NCBI RefSeq assembly: GCF_000204055.1
Contig: NW_006768780.1
Location: 1,464,538 to 1,528,537, forward strand
DNA from: Melampsora larici-populina 98AG31
Taxonomy: Eukaryota > Basidiomycota > Pucciniomycetes > Pucciniales > Melampsoraceae
Length of the DNA stretch: 64,000 bases
Direction of reading: 5' to 3'
The notes below the pieces were generated by a model that was not told where the DNA came from, did not search any database, and worked only from the letters and a program-made list of their open reading frames with translations. Shown here in pieces: positions 12,044 to 21,967 of this stretch; position 1 is the stretch's first letter, and each line of letters starts with the position of its first letter. The position numbers and the translations under genes are program-made.

Positions 12044-14178
12044 ATGGTCGTCGCCACGCTCATCAAAGCTGAATATCGTTTGGCCAACCCGGAATCACCG
12101 CTCCCTCTTCCCAAACGCCGTGGTCTCGTTGGCATCCATTGCCCGGTCTGCTCGACCCCTATGAAGTACCTGAAGTCCAACGAGGATTCCTGGCTAATCG
12201 GCGTGAGTCCAAGCGGTTTCCGAGAGTCCCTTCATCCCACCGACAACGCTGACCCACACATCTTGACTTCGCAAGTGCCCCACCCCCAATAACTCGCACA
12301 ACTGGAAATGGTGGCGCTGTGACCAACTCAACCACGAGCTAGCTCTCCTCAACTTAGGCGCACCAAGGCCCATAATCTCATCTGAGTCAGACTGGGGTCC
12401 TCGTGTGTCACCTACTGGTCAAATCCTCGAACCAAAGCCACATCCCAATCAAAGGGACGGTTCCAATCATCGTCACCACCCCTACTTGCAACCGCCCCTC
12501 GAAAACACAACAACTCATCATACGTCAGCACGCGCTCCGCGCTCGACACCGGTGGTGAAATGTCAACGCTCAGTAGAGGGGCCTACTGCTCAAAGCCATA
12601 AAAGTGCCGCTAACAAAGCATGTTTATCTCAGTACTGCCGTGGCGTGAGTTTTCCTCACTTGTTTGTTTCTCCTCAAATCATCTTTCTCTGTCTGACCAT
12701 TTTCATTTGATTTGAAGTGCTGCCTGGCGTTCGGCTCACCTCTTTGTCGCCAACACCCTTGCGTTTTGCCAAGTGCAGCACCTCTGGACATTGACATGCC
12801 CATCAACCCCACGAGTTCGACCCACCTGACTCCACACCTTGCGGCAAGCACCTTCACTGGCTCAAATGGAGGCCGCTCTTCGAGAGCACCAGCATCCCAA
12901 GCCCAACCACATCAGTGGGCCCAAGCATCCAACACCCTGGGCCGCCGGATCGACGTACAATCGGTGGCATTAATTCAACAACTACGGGCTCAAAGAGACC
13001 AAGCTGCACAGTTGAAGGCAAATAGCCTCATCGAAGAGAAGCACATGGCCACCATTCATCTATGGGTTAAGGTGTGTCCACTATCATCCGGTGCTTGAGA
13101 ACCAACCACGTTCTCTTCCCTTCTGTTACTTGTACTTACAGGCTGACGAAAAGCAGGCCATCACGGCCAAGTTTCCTCAATGGCCCCTCGTCCGCCTGGA
13201 CCAAAGTCCGCTACTGATACAGGCGGTCATCAAGGTACTTGGCTCGCAATGGAACCAAGCGCTCAGCTTTTGGGACGAGGAAATATACGCCTGGGTGAGT
13301 CTTTTGAATAGAAAATCTCTGATTTTAGTGAGGTGGAGGTGTGTCTGACGTTGCTGCAATAGCACGACACCCTAGTCAGTTATCCCCACCGCTACGCCTC
13401 TCGCACGATAGTTGTGCGCCTCCCCAACGTCACTTTACCCGTCTCTGTCATTCCGGTCACCATGTGAGGGCCTCTTACGGTGCCAAAGCAGCTGTGTGCT
13501 GAAGAGTTTCGATCCTCTTCCGACCTGCCACCTATAATGGACCTGCCATCACCTCCCCCATCGCAGGCATCACTAAGTCGTGCCCTGGATCTGGTGCACC
13601 CTGCAGGGACCTCGTCATCTACCATGCACGAGGTTATAGAAGACAATTGAAGCCAAGCTGGTGCAGACCTTGACTCTGCACCAGGATCACAGCTTCCTCA
13701 AACCGCCCCGAGCACACCAAGTCTGACACAGTCTGGGCAAAACGCTGTGAATCCCAGCGAGGCAGAGCAAACCAACATAGATGAGTGAGTGATCAGGGTT
13801 CTGACTTTGCAACGTTCATCCTGATCTTTTTTTTTCTTTTTCAGGCCCTCCGCATCGGTAACCCTTAAAAAGCACTGGCCCTCTCCAAAACTCCTCATCG
13901 CCAACCTCCTTCAATGGTATCAGGAGACAGTCGATGGTAACATCAAGGAGAAGTGGATGGACCAATATGGTGGTGAATGGCAGTTAAAGACCGCCACAAT
14001 GTATCGATACCGCTCCTGGATCAACGAAGTCACCTACCCAAGATTTCACGCCAAGTATGGCTCTCAACCACGAGCCGCCGTTGGCGAGGCTCGCATATTC
14101 TACAAGGCAGAGTTTAACAGAGTCGCATATGTCAAAGCCAAAGAGGAGAACGAGCCAGCGGAAATTGGTCAGTACTGA
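12044..14178 (+). CDS. KDZ-element accessory protein with zinc-binding cysteine cluster (multi-exon)
   Basis: Function unknown; known only as a type of protein that sits in rust mobile elements. Likely exons: 12044-12203, 12274-12645, 12718-13070, 13142-13293, a short exon near 13363-13480, and a last exon from about 13846 to the stop at 14178. Residues near the start give HCPVCSTPM, then after the first intron C..NWKWWRCDQL; this pairing looks like a four-cysteine zinc site. A second cysteine group (ACLSQYCRG, CCLAFGSPLC) straddles the next intron. A following segment with FPQWPLVRLDQS and LGSQWNQALSFWDEEIYAW is well conserved in feel but unidentified. The C-terminus is helical and charged (LQWYQETVDGNIKEKWMDQY). 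The gene converges on the two minus-strand genes of the element. Start ATG and the fifth exon are uncertain. Confidence 0.55.
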
Positions 14179-14569
14179 CCCGCTTGTGTTTTTCGATGAC
14201 CAGTTCAGACTTCCGTTGGCTAACTATTATTGCTTATTGCATTCTCATTCAAACTCATGATGTATACCCAGAGTGACCCGTATATATATAGTCTAATTAG
14301 ATGAATAGTTCTTTGTTTGTTCTTAGTTTTCGTGCATAATTTCGTGTCTTGTTTGTGAATATGAATTGAGCAAACAATCAGAGTCATGCAGTGAGAGACA
14401 GGAATCTTCCAACAGACACAGACACAGGAAACATTTGTTTCAAACAAGTTAACCTTTTTTAGGAATGTGACCTGGGAAATGTCAAACATGAATTTGGTAT
14501 CTCTTTCTATTTCATTACTTCTCTTTTTTTTCATATCTCTGATCTAACAACTGTAAACGGGTGCAAAGA

Positions 14570-15494
14570 TCACTCAACCCATACGACATTTCCTATCACA
14601 TTTGCTTTGACCTCGGCATGATGCATCACCTTGAACAAACATAAACACCATACACCATCGATTTGAGATTTGAGTTAGTTATTGATTTGATCACGACAAG
14701 ATGATGCATGTGTGAGGTGTGAAGCAAATCTTACTTGTGCAATGAACCGTTTAGAGATTGGATCTTGAGAAACAAGAGTCCCTTGCAAAAAAATCGACGC
14801 GCCTTTCTTGATGTACTCCGCCTCTTCCACTCTAGGAGTAAAATATCCAAAGCAGTATATTATCTCGAACTTAATTAATTGTTTTTGCTGAGTATCCAGG
14901 CATGAGTGACTCAGTAAAAGAAAAAGAACATCACGATTTAAAGTTCACAAGATTCCCAGTGCTTACTTTCGGGTCAAAGAGGTCATGTTCTGCTTCGACG
15001 GTAAGATGCCACTCTTCATCCTCATTGAAATTGTCAAAGGAAACGTTGACAACCTTTCCAGTTCCACAGATTGTGGCTTTCCCCGCGATGGCCTGATGGG
15101 CGGGAGCCGAAGCGCATATTTCACTTTGAGTCATCTCGCTGTGTTTAATGAACGCTTCGCGAGTAATAGGATTCTGCCCAAAATCTCCGGACACATGATA
15201 AGTCCAATCTCGGCGCAGTATGCTTGATTGCAAGCTCAACCCAAGGGCTTTGAGGCCTTCGGTAAAAGTCCGCCCTTCATCATTTGTCAGCACGAGTTCG
15301 GTGGGAGTCCCGTACCATGCCATTCCGCCCTCGCCGGGGTCGATACGTACTGGCTGCAAAAGGACAAGAAGAAACAAGTAAGTGGTCAGTGAGGTAGTCA
15401 CACAAGCAAATCATCGATGGTTGGTGAAGGCATCACTTACCTCGGCAATGGTACGTAGGATTGCACTAAGGACCACAGTGTAGGAAACAGGCAT
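14570..15494 (-). CDS. Small KDZ-element accessory protein, OB-fold-like tail
   Basis: Unrecognised protein of roughly 190 aa in about four exons. Exon 1 encodes MPVSYTVVLSAILRTIAE (start 15494, donor GTAAGT). Exon 2, from about 15356, opens PVRIDPGEGG and runs to HDLFDPK or slightly beyond near 14965. Exon 3 around 14740-14830 reads YIKKGASIFLQGTLVSQD then ISKRFIAQ. A short last exon gives VKANVIGNVVWVE and the stop at 14570-14572. The third exon has the alternating strand pattern of an OB-fold single-strand-binding domain (G-S-I-F-L-Q-G-T-L), which is suggestive only. It is transcribed in the same direction as the KDZ transposase and lies inside the element, so an accessory role in transposition is an inference. 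Confidence 0.5.
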
Positions 15495-15837
15495 GCTGAT
15501 TGGTTCGATGGATAAGATCAGAAAGTGTGAAGGCTGCTGCTGGACAAGGAGTGAGTGAGGAGCGAGTGAATATTTTATGGCGGTGATAGAATAAATAGAG
15601 GAAAAAAAATTTCATCACGACTCCATCCAAAAAAAAACCTGAAACACGGGGGTAGGATCCCAATTGGGAATGTGAATCCCATTTTGGTTTGGCACAGGGT
15701 CTTTTTGTTCACAACTATGTGTTGGGTTCCTTGGGGACCGATGACATTTCATGTTTATTGCATGACATGACAAAGTTAAGAGGAGAAACGATTCCAACCA
15801 ATTACAAATTTAATTTTTACTCAGTCTTTAGTTTGAA

Positions 15838-18126
15838 TCATCTTAGCACCCCCTCGCCAAGGAATTCCATTCCTTTTCTTTTGTCCAACTTATTCGTCAA
15901 CCACATGTTCCTCAGGTATATCATTTCTTCCAAAAAGAGGTTGTAATGCAACGGGTGCATATTCCGGCACATTGACGCATACCCACCAAACCAAATATTC
16001 GTTAATTCTGCTGCAGAAGCATTGAAAATCCATCGGCCCCCCTCTTGAATATCCGGGAAGAGATGAGGGTCGGTGAAGAGTTTGCAGAACTCATCGGATT
16101 CTGCGTGCAAGCGGTGGTGGAAGGGGTCGACCGGGATTACAGTTCCAAGAAACCGGCTTCGGTCATTATTCCCAGTGTATATGTGTTCCGTCAACCTGCA
16201 CGCGTTGTTGTAAAACACAACCTCAGGCATTCCTTGAGGGAACGTCTCTTCAAGGAAGTCCTATTTTGTAACCGGAACAAACACAAGCAACCATTGAATT
16301 AATAAATGTTCATGTCAAAATCATGAGGTTGCAGCTCACCTTCACAGCACTTACTGACTCCGCGTTGTAGAATGTTTTCCTCGCCAAAATGATCCCACAT
16401 GGCCCAACGATCAGTTGTTCGTTGTGAGTGCGAGATCTGGATAACACGTATTTGCCGGCTGATTGTGATTCTCCACCGTCGCGTGCGGATTCGTGGGCCC
16501 TTTGTGATTCATCTGCTTGCCTCAAACTGTCCAGGTCTTGAAATTCCGTGGTTTCAGGGTCCAAATGAACGGTGGGGTCGGTCGGTAGATTTGTTCCAGG
16601 GCGAGTCAGGATAGAAGTGAGGGAGAAATTACCGGTGACCCTTTGATTGAAAGCAGCCCAAGCTGCTTGGTGGTCCTCATTATCGCAAGTTTCGCGACCA
16701 GATGCGCAGACCTTTTGGCATGGCTGTGCCCGGCAGCGATTCCCAAGCAGCTTGAAATGCAGTGGGCAGTAACGATGGTTGATATTATCCAACGAGCGCG
16801 TACAAGGCCCTTCTGGCATTGGCTGACCTGAACTCTGAGTGAGTTCTCGCAATTGGTCCGTAGCCGCGCTACACCGCCAGTGTCCCAACGTCACTCCGTC
16901 GGTGACAACGGCACGAATGGCTGGGTGCGGCAACCATGTCAGTCTATACCATATAACTCAAGCAGAGTCAAGGAAATCAAGTTAGTAATGACTTACTTTT
17001 CCAATGCTCTTCGCCGGTGACAGGGTCAGCGCTGTCTGGTAAAACACAGACACAACTGGAACAAAAGTGATCGCGGTATTTGCTGCCTTCGATCAGCAAT
17101 TGATCCAGGTGGCTTTCGATGGCGGCCTCGAATCGTAGGTTGTCGGTGCCGCTGGAACTGACCACTAGTTGGTTGCCTCTACGGTCGGCGTGCTTGATTA
17201 ACGAGTGCAGGACCAGGCCATGTCGGCACTCTTCCTCTGACATAGAAGGAGTGAACAACTGGTTAGGTGTAAAGGTAGGCGGTGGCGAGTCATCTACAAA
17301 TATCATATTGAACCAATTCACAAGGTTGAAATGGCTGACACTACATACATATAAATAAAGACATTTAGTAACTTACTCGTTCAAGAGAGCTTTGAGAAAG
17401 AGAAACTAACTTACTGGCCTAACATCTGTAATACTCGGAACATATAGGCTAGACGGGTGGTCATGTAATAATGACAATGAACATGGACGTAATCTTTGTT
17501 GCGTCCCATGGCCTCCGTGTAATAGTATCGTTCGCCTTCTCGCGTGTAGAAGCTCGGCCGGTACATAGTTTCACAATTCGGATCTGGAACCAGGAGAGAC
17601 GTGCATCAGGCGTTGGAAAGGTGAAGCAGACCAAATGAGGAAATTACTACTTACTGGAGCAATTCAGTATGACTGTCTGTACCGCGTGCACACCATCCGT
17701 GTCGTGGAGGTACCCGTCGATGCGTGAATGCACATGTAATGGGTAAGAATGGTCCGGAGTGCATAAGATACACTTTGAAAGAGGCGATCACATGAAGGTT
17801 TCTGGCATTTGAGGCGTTAGATGCTGTTGTAGGCCAAAATCGCGGATTAATGTCTTGGGGTCGATTCTGCATGAGCGCAGAAAAGGGTAACATAGACGCC
17901 AAAGCGCGGAAAGATGTTTGCTGGGCGATTGATACGAAAGGGCTGATTCCAGAAAAGGTAGAACAGGGTTGCTCTTCGGTGACAGACGTAGACGTAAGGA
18001 ATCGGCGGCTACATGTTCGACCTCAGCCGCGAGGGAGACAAAGCGTACGAAGTCACCTACAGTGAGGGTCGCGGCGAGGTGAGGGGACTGGGTAATGAGT
18101 TGAAGGGCGAATTCTCGTAAGAGCAT
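15838..18126 (-). CDS. KDZ transposase with CxC5/CxC6-like cysteine modules
   Basis: Transposase of the Kyakuja-Dileera-Zisupton group. About six exons on the minus strand: 17797-18126, 17665-17780, 17420-17585, 16998-17330, 16345-16925 and 15838-16262 (borders approximate). The N-terminus is helical (MLLREFALQLITQ). Next comes CILCTPDHSYPLHVHSRIDG with further Cys, resembling the CxC5 module of KDZ proteins. Then comes RDHFCSSCVC, and AVVTDGVTLGHWRCS with spaced Cys/His (RYCPLHFKLLGNRC, CQKVC, ETCDNEDH), resembling CxC6. The C-terminal part has PEVVFYNNACRL and PVDPFHHRLHAESDEFC, placed where KDZ proteins carry catalytic residues; the usual Asp of YDNAC is Asn here. Ends at 15838. Family assignment rests on motif memory, not a search. 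Confidence 0.7.
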
Positions 18127-18444
18127 GTTGGTTTGGTGTGGTGAGCTATTCGGTCATGCGGTGGTGAGTGTGATGGAGGTAAGGGTTTACCCTAACACCG
18201 CCAACACCCTTCACCCATGTCACCGGCTGGACATCCACAGGCGATCACTTAACGTACGCCAGATTTAACTGGCTTTAATCGGAAAACAACTCAACGTGGC
18301 CTAACATTAAGGCAGAGGTGGGGCTTGGTTTACATACACAGCTAACCCATAATGTATGGGTCATTGCAGGGGAGGGAACCCATAAGGTATGGGTGATGGC
18401 GGGTTTCCCAGGGTTCCCAGAGTCCCAGACGAGTACCAGCCCCC

Positions 18445-18465
18445 CCCCGCTTCTTCGGTCTACCA
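18445..18465 (-). repeat. KDZ element right terminal inverted repeat
   Basis: Partner of 11686-11706, with core TTCTTCGGT preceded by a longer run of C. It is followed by the second AATGGGAT copy. Confidence 0.75.
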
Positions 18466-18473
18466 AATGGGAT
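18466..18473. repeat. 8-bp target-site duplication, right copy (AATGGGAT)
   Basis: Exact repeat of 11678-11685, directly followed by the resumed gypsy RT frame (TGACAAACGCG). Confidence 0.85.
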
Positions 18474-20686
18474 TGACAAACGCGCCAAGCACTCATCAAG
18501 GACGGCTCGAGGAGGCTCTTGGGGACTTGCTTAACTCAATCTGTGTGGTGTATTTGGATGATATTGTAGTTTTCTCGAATTCAGAAGAAGAACACATTGA
18601 AAACACACGCTGCATCCTTCAGAGACTTCGAGAAGCTAATCTGTATTGCAGCCGTAAGAAAACAAAATTATTCAGAAGAGAAATCAAGTTCCTCGATCAT
18701 TGGATCTCGGCAGACGGCATTCGCATGGATGATGAGAAGGTTGCGCAAGTAGTTAATTGGAAGACTCCAAAAACCTCAAAAGGTGTCAAGAAGTTCTTGG
18801 GAACGGTCCAATGGATGAAGAAGTTTATATGGGGGCTTCAGAAGTATGTCAACAAACTAACGCCTCTGACTAGCAGCAAGCTCGAGAAGTCACAATTCAA
18901 TTGGTCCAAGGCAGAGGACGACGCATTCAATAACATCAAGAAACTTATGACGTCATTACCAAACCTCAAGACAATTGATTTCGAATCTGACGATCCCTTG
19001 TGGCTATTCACGGACGCGAGCGGATCAGGCCTAGGAGCGGCACTTTTTCAAGGCAAGGAGTGGAAAATCGCATCACCTATAGCTTATGAATCACGTCAGA
19101 TGACCCCGGCAGAACGCAATTACCCGGTTCACGAGCAGGAGCTCCTAGCAGTTGTACATGCTTTAAACAAGTGGCGCATGTTGTTACTGGGGATGAAGTT
19201 GAATGTCATGAGTGACCACCACTCATTGACTTATCTTTTGAAGCAACGAACCTTGAGTCGACTTCAAGCGAGGTGGATTGAACTCTTAGCCGATTATGAT
19301 GTTGATTTCAAGTATATTAAAGGAGAAGAAAACTCAGTTGCCGATGCACTCTCGAGGAAAGAAGTAGAAGAGGAGGAGGTCTCAACAGAAGGCATCGACT
19401 GCGTAGCAGCTCTCGTCGAAGCAGGTCCAACGCTAGCACCGAGTGTAAAACGCCAAATTCAAGCCGGTTACGTCGAGGACTCCTTTCACAAAGCCTTGAC
19501 GTCAGTCTTCCCGCTTAGAGACGAGTGTGAGGTTGTAGACGACCTACTGTACATTGAAGGAAGGCTGTACATACCACCAACGGGAGGGTTAAGGCAAGAT
19601 CTCATCGATGAAACACACAACCGACTAGGCCACTTGGGTTATTTGAAGACAATCGTTGATCTCAGACGTGATTTCTTTTGGCCACGGATGGCGAAGGAGG
19701 TGGAACAATTCACACGATCTTGTGACACGTGCCAGAGGATCAAGAGTGCTACGAAAGCGCCGGCGGGTAAAATGCTGACTCCAACCATACCTCACACACC
19801 ACTGGAGTGTTTGGCAATTGACTTTGTAGGACCTCTTCCAAAGATCAACACTTATGACATGATCCTGACGGTTACATGCAGATTATCTGGGTTCACTAAA
19901 CTCATTGCTTGCTCTCAGAATGACACGGCAGAAAGGACAGCCACTCGTCTTTTTGCTGGTTGGATAGGTTCCTTTGGAGCGCCGGTCTCCATCATTAGCG
20001 ATCGTGATAAGACCTGGACGTCAGCCTTCTGGAAGACTCTGATGAAACGGTTAGGTACAAACTTCCATATGTCTACTGCATTTCATCCACAGGCAGACGG
20101 TCGCAGTGAACGAACCAACCGCACGGTTGGCCAGATTCTGCGGACTTTCACTTCGAAAAGACAAAGCAAATGGTTCGAGTCGCTACCGGCAGTGGAGTAT
20201 GCCATCAACGGAGCCATCAATGTGTCGACAGGGAAATATCCTTTTGAACTGGTACTTGGACGACCTCAAAGGCCATTATCATCAACAAAGCCCGATGAAG
20301 CTGATCCCCCGGCTGTGAATAAGTGGTTCAATTTTCGAGAAGACGCTTGGGCCAACGCCAAGGACACCTTGTGGACTAGCCGAGTACAGCAGGCGCTACA
20401 ACACAACAAGAAAGTCCGGTCGACAGAACCTCTGCCAGTGGATTCGTGGGCCTTGCTCGATTCAGGTGATTGGAGTGGGAGGCACGTTGGAGGCGCCAGT
20501 AAGCTGCGGGAGAAGTTTGAAGGACCTTACCGGGTGATCAAGACCTTCAACCACGGACAGGACGTAGAACTCGAGCTTACGACGGGCGATAAACGACATA
20601 ATGTTTTCCATATCTCCAAAGTCAAGCCTTACGTCGAGCGAGGAAGTGGTGGAGGTGCTTCGCGTGGGGATGGTGACCAAAAGTAA
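18474..20686 (+). CDS. Ty3/gypsy Pol, C-terminal part (RT end, RNase H, integrase)
   Basis: Continuation of the gypsy polyprotein. It opens with LTNAPSTHQ and the RT catalytic motif VVYLDDIVVFS. RNase H shows LFTDASGSGLGAALF, a catalytic Glu in VHEQELLAVVHA, and DHHSLTYLL and SVADALSRK. Integrase has a zinc-binding HHCC region (HNRLGHLGYLKT then RSCDTCQRI). The D-D-E core is LAIDFVGPLP, IISDRDKTWTSAFW and HPQADGRSERTNRT. The GPY/F-type C-terminal domain (KFEGPYRVIKTF) ends without a visible chromodomain; the last residues are a Gly/Ser/Asp tail. The ORF is open upstream to 18389, but those bases belong to the KDZ element and do not encode gypsy protein. All catalytic residues I looked for are present, so this half looks recently active. 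Confidence 0.88.
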
Positions 20687-20904
20687 GTTCCTCCCAAAGT
20701 ATGCACCACCAGGGCTTCTACTCTTTAAATCCGTGTCAAGAAAACATACCTCAGCCACTCTGTGAGCACAAAGATTTCGCCCTCTTTCTTTAGGCTCTGG
20801 GGATCACGACGGCTGTGGTCAAACATCAAGACACTCAGGATTTCAAGACTCAAGATTCACATCAATTCAAGTTTTATATTTAATTTACTGTCATTCAATC
20901 TCAT

Positions 20905-21000
20905 TCAGTTTCTTTCTTTTCTTTCTCTTTCTCTGTTTTTTTTTCTTTCTTTTTTCTTTCTTTCTTTCTTTTCTCTTTTTCTCTGTTTCTCTTGTTTCTC
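20905..21000. repeat. Polypyrimidine (TTTC) microsatellite
   Basis: Almost uninterrupted C/T tract dominated by TTTC and T runs, in the untranslated interval between the gypsy stop codon and the polypurine tract. Confidence 0.8.
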
Positions 21001-21082
21001 AAAATTATAATCAACTGGGGTGATAAATTCTTTTAGAAAATTTTTTTGGGCAGGTCAGTGGGGGGTGTGTCAAACCTTTTAT

Positions 21083-21094
21083 AGGAGGGGAGAC
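21083..21094 (+). other. Gypsy polypurine tract
   Basis: AGGAGGGGAGA-type purine run directly before the LTR start TGTAAGACC. This is the expected position of the plus-strand primer for reverse transcription. Confidence 0.7.
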
Positions 21095-21586
21095 TGTAAG
21101 ACCTATGGTCATTACATATACTTAACTCAACAACATCTAATTATTAACACTTAGACTTAAAAGTACTCTTTATATATATCTTTTGTTTTCAAACTCTATG
21201 CTTGGTTCCTTAGCGATTTGGGACTGACTTCCATACCCTTATCCTTTGGAACCAGGTAAGCATATATTCATTTCATTTCTATTCATTTCTTATTCTATGG
21301 CTTGTATATTGTTAGAGCGATTTGGGACTGACTTCCATACCCTTATCCTTTGGAACCAGGTAAGCGTATATTCATTTCATTTCTATTCATTTCTTATTCT
21401 ATGGCTTGTATATTGTTAGAGCGATTTGGGACTGACTTCCATACCCTTATCCTTTGGAACCAGTCTTTGTACTGAGTTTTGATAGATTTGTAATTAAAAG
21501 TCTCACAGGTTCTAGAAACCTGTCCCGCTGTGTGTTCCACAGCGTCCTCCTTGTGTGAATCTAGTGAAGGGTTAACAACCCTTACA
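21095..21586 (+). repeat. Gypsy 3' LTR (492 bp)
   Basis: Begins TGTAAG and ends CTTACA, a six-base terminal inversion normal for LTRs, and follows the polypurine tract. It includes a TATATATAT stretch near 21172 that could serve as promoter and a 104-bp internal tandem repeat. No partner LTR was found 5' of gag, so the boundaries rest on the terminal motif alone. Confidence 0.65.
21213..21463 (+). repeat. 104-bp tandem repeat, 2.4 copies, inside the LTR
   Basis: Copies start at 21214, 21318 and 21422 with CGATTTGGGACTGACTTCC; the first two are nearly identical over 104 bp and the third stops after GGAACCAG near 21463. Each full unit includes GGAACCAGGTAAGC, which resembles a splice donor. 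Confidence 0.85.
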
Positions 21587-21965
21587 GAAATCTACTCAAT
21601 TCTGCTGTGTAATTTTTCTCAACCTTTGGGGTTTTGCAAACCAAGCGGGTTAATTTAATGTGGTGCTGTAAAATTCATTCTGCTCTTGCAAAACACAATT
21701 TCTCCTGGTGTTGACTCTCTTTAAGTGAAAAGCTTTTTGGGACCCTCAAGGAAGTTGACCAGAAATGAAAATCTAAAATGCAATGGGTGGTACAAGCCAC
21801 AAAAGAAAGGAATCACCCAATTGATCTCAATTCTACATCAATCAATCAATTCTGCACAAGCTCTCAATTCTTGACATTCTTGTCAAATTGAACTACATCT
21901 GCAATTGTGAGGCTCTTACAGATCTGCAAGTAAAAATACCACATGGGCCTTGGATTGTTGATGTC
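21587..21965. other. No gene seen between LTR and LINE ORF1 fragment
   Basis: About 380 bp with no supported ORF. It may be the decayed 3' side of the LINE ORF1 region. Confidence 0.5.
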
Positions 21966-21967
21966 AG

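Larger units (their letters stand above)
11686..18465. mobile_element. KDZ-superfamily DNA transposon, 6,780 bp, three genes
   Basis: The element is bounded by 8-bp direct repeats AATGGGAT and by imperfect terminal inverted repeats of about 21 bp. The left end reads AGGAGCACCGAAGAAACGGG and the right end, reverse-complemented, TGGTAGACCGAAGAAGCGGG; 16 of the first 21 positions match, including ACCGAAGAA. It holds a KDZ transposase gene with CxC-type cysteine modules (minus, 15838-18126), a small OB-like gene (minus, 14570-15494) and a zinc-cluster gene (plus, 12044-14178). Eight-base duplications are reported for the related Zisupton elements. KDZ elements are expanded in basidiomycetes. It inserted into an intact gypsy pol gene, so it is younger than that copy. 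Subfamily is not assigned. Confidence 0.82.
9060..21586 (+). mobile_element. Ty3/gypsy LTR retrotransposon, split by a nested KDZ transposon
   Basis: Single-ORF gag-pol element on the plus strand: gag 9060-10550, protease, RT, RNase H and integrase, ending at 20686, then a polypurine tract (about 21083-21094) and one LTR (21095-21586). The order PR-RT-RH-IN places it in Ty3/gypsy. The pol reading frame is interrupted at 11685 by the KDZ element (11686-18465) and resumes at 18474. I could not find a second LTR upstream of gag, although the LTR contains a distinctive 104-bp repeat that would be easy to see. The 5' end is therefore lost or too diverged, and its true limit is unknown; the annotation starts at gag. 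Confidence 0.85.

Noticed and set aside
11935..12180. Minus ORF over the first exon of the KDZ accessory gene
   Set aside because: The plus strand has the cysteine motif and in-phase introns; the minus ORF has neither.
18389..18473. The extra N-terminal residues of the 18389-20686 ORF as gypsy protein
   Set aside because: They come from the KDZ right end; gypsy sequence resumes only after the target duplication.
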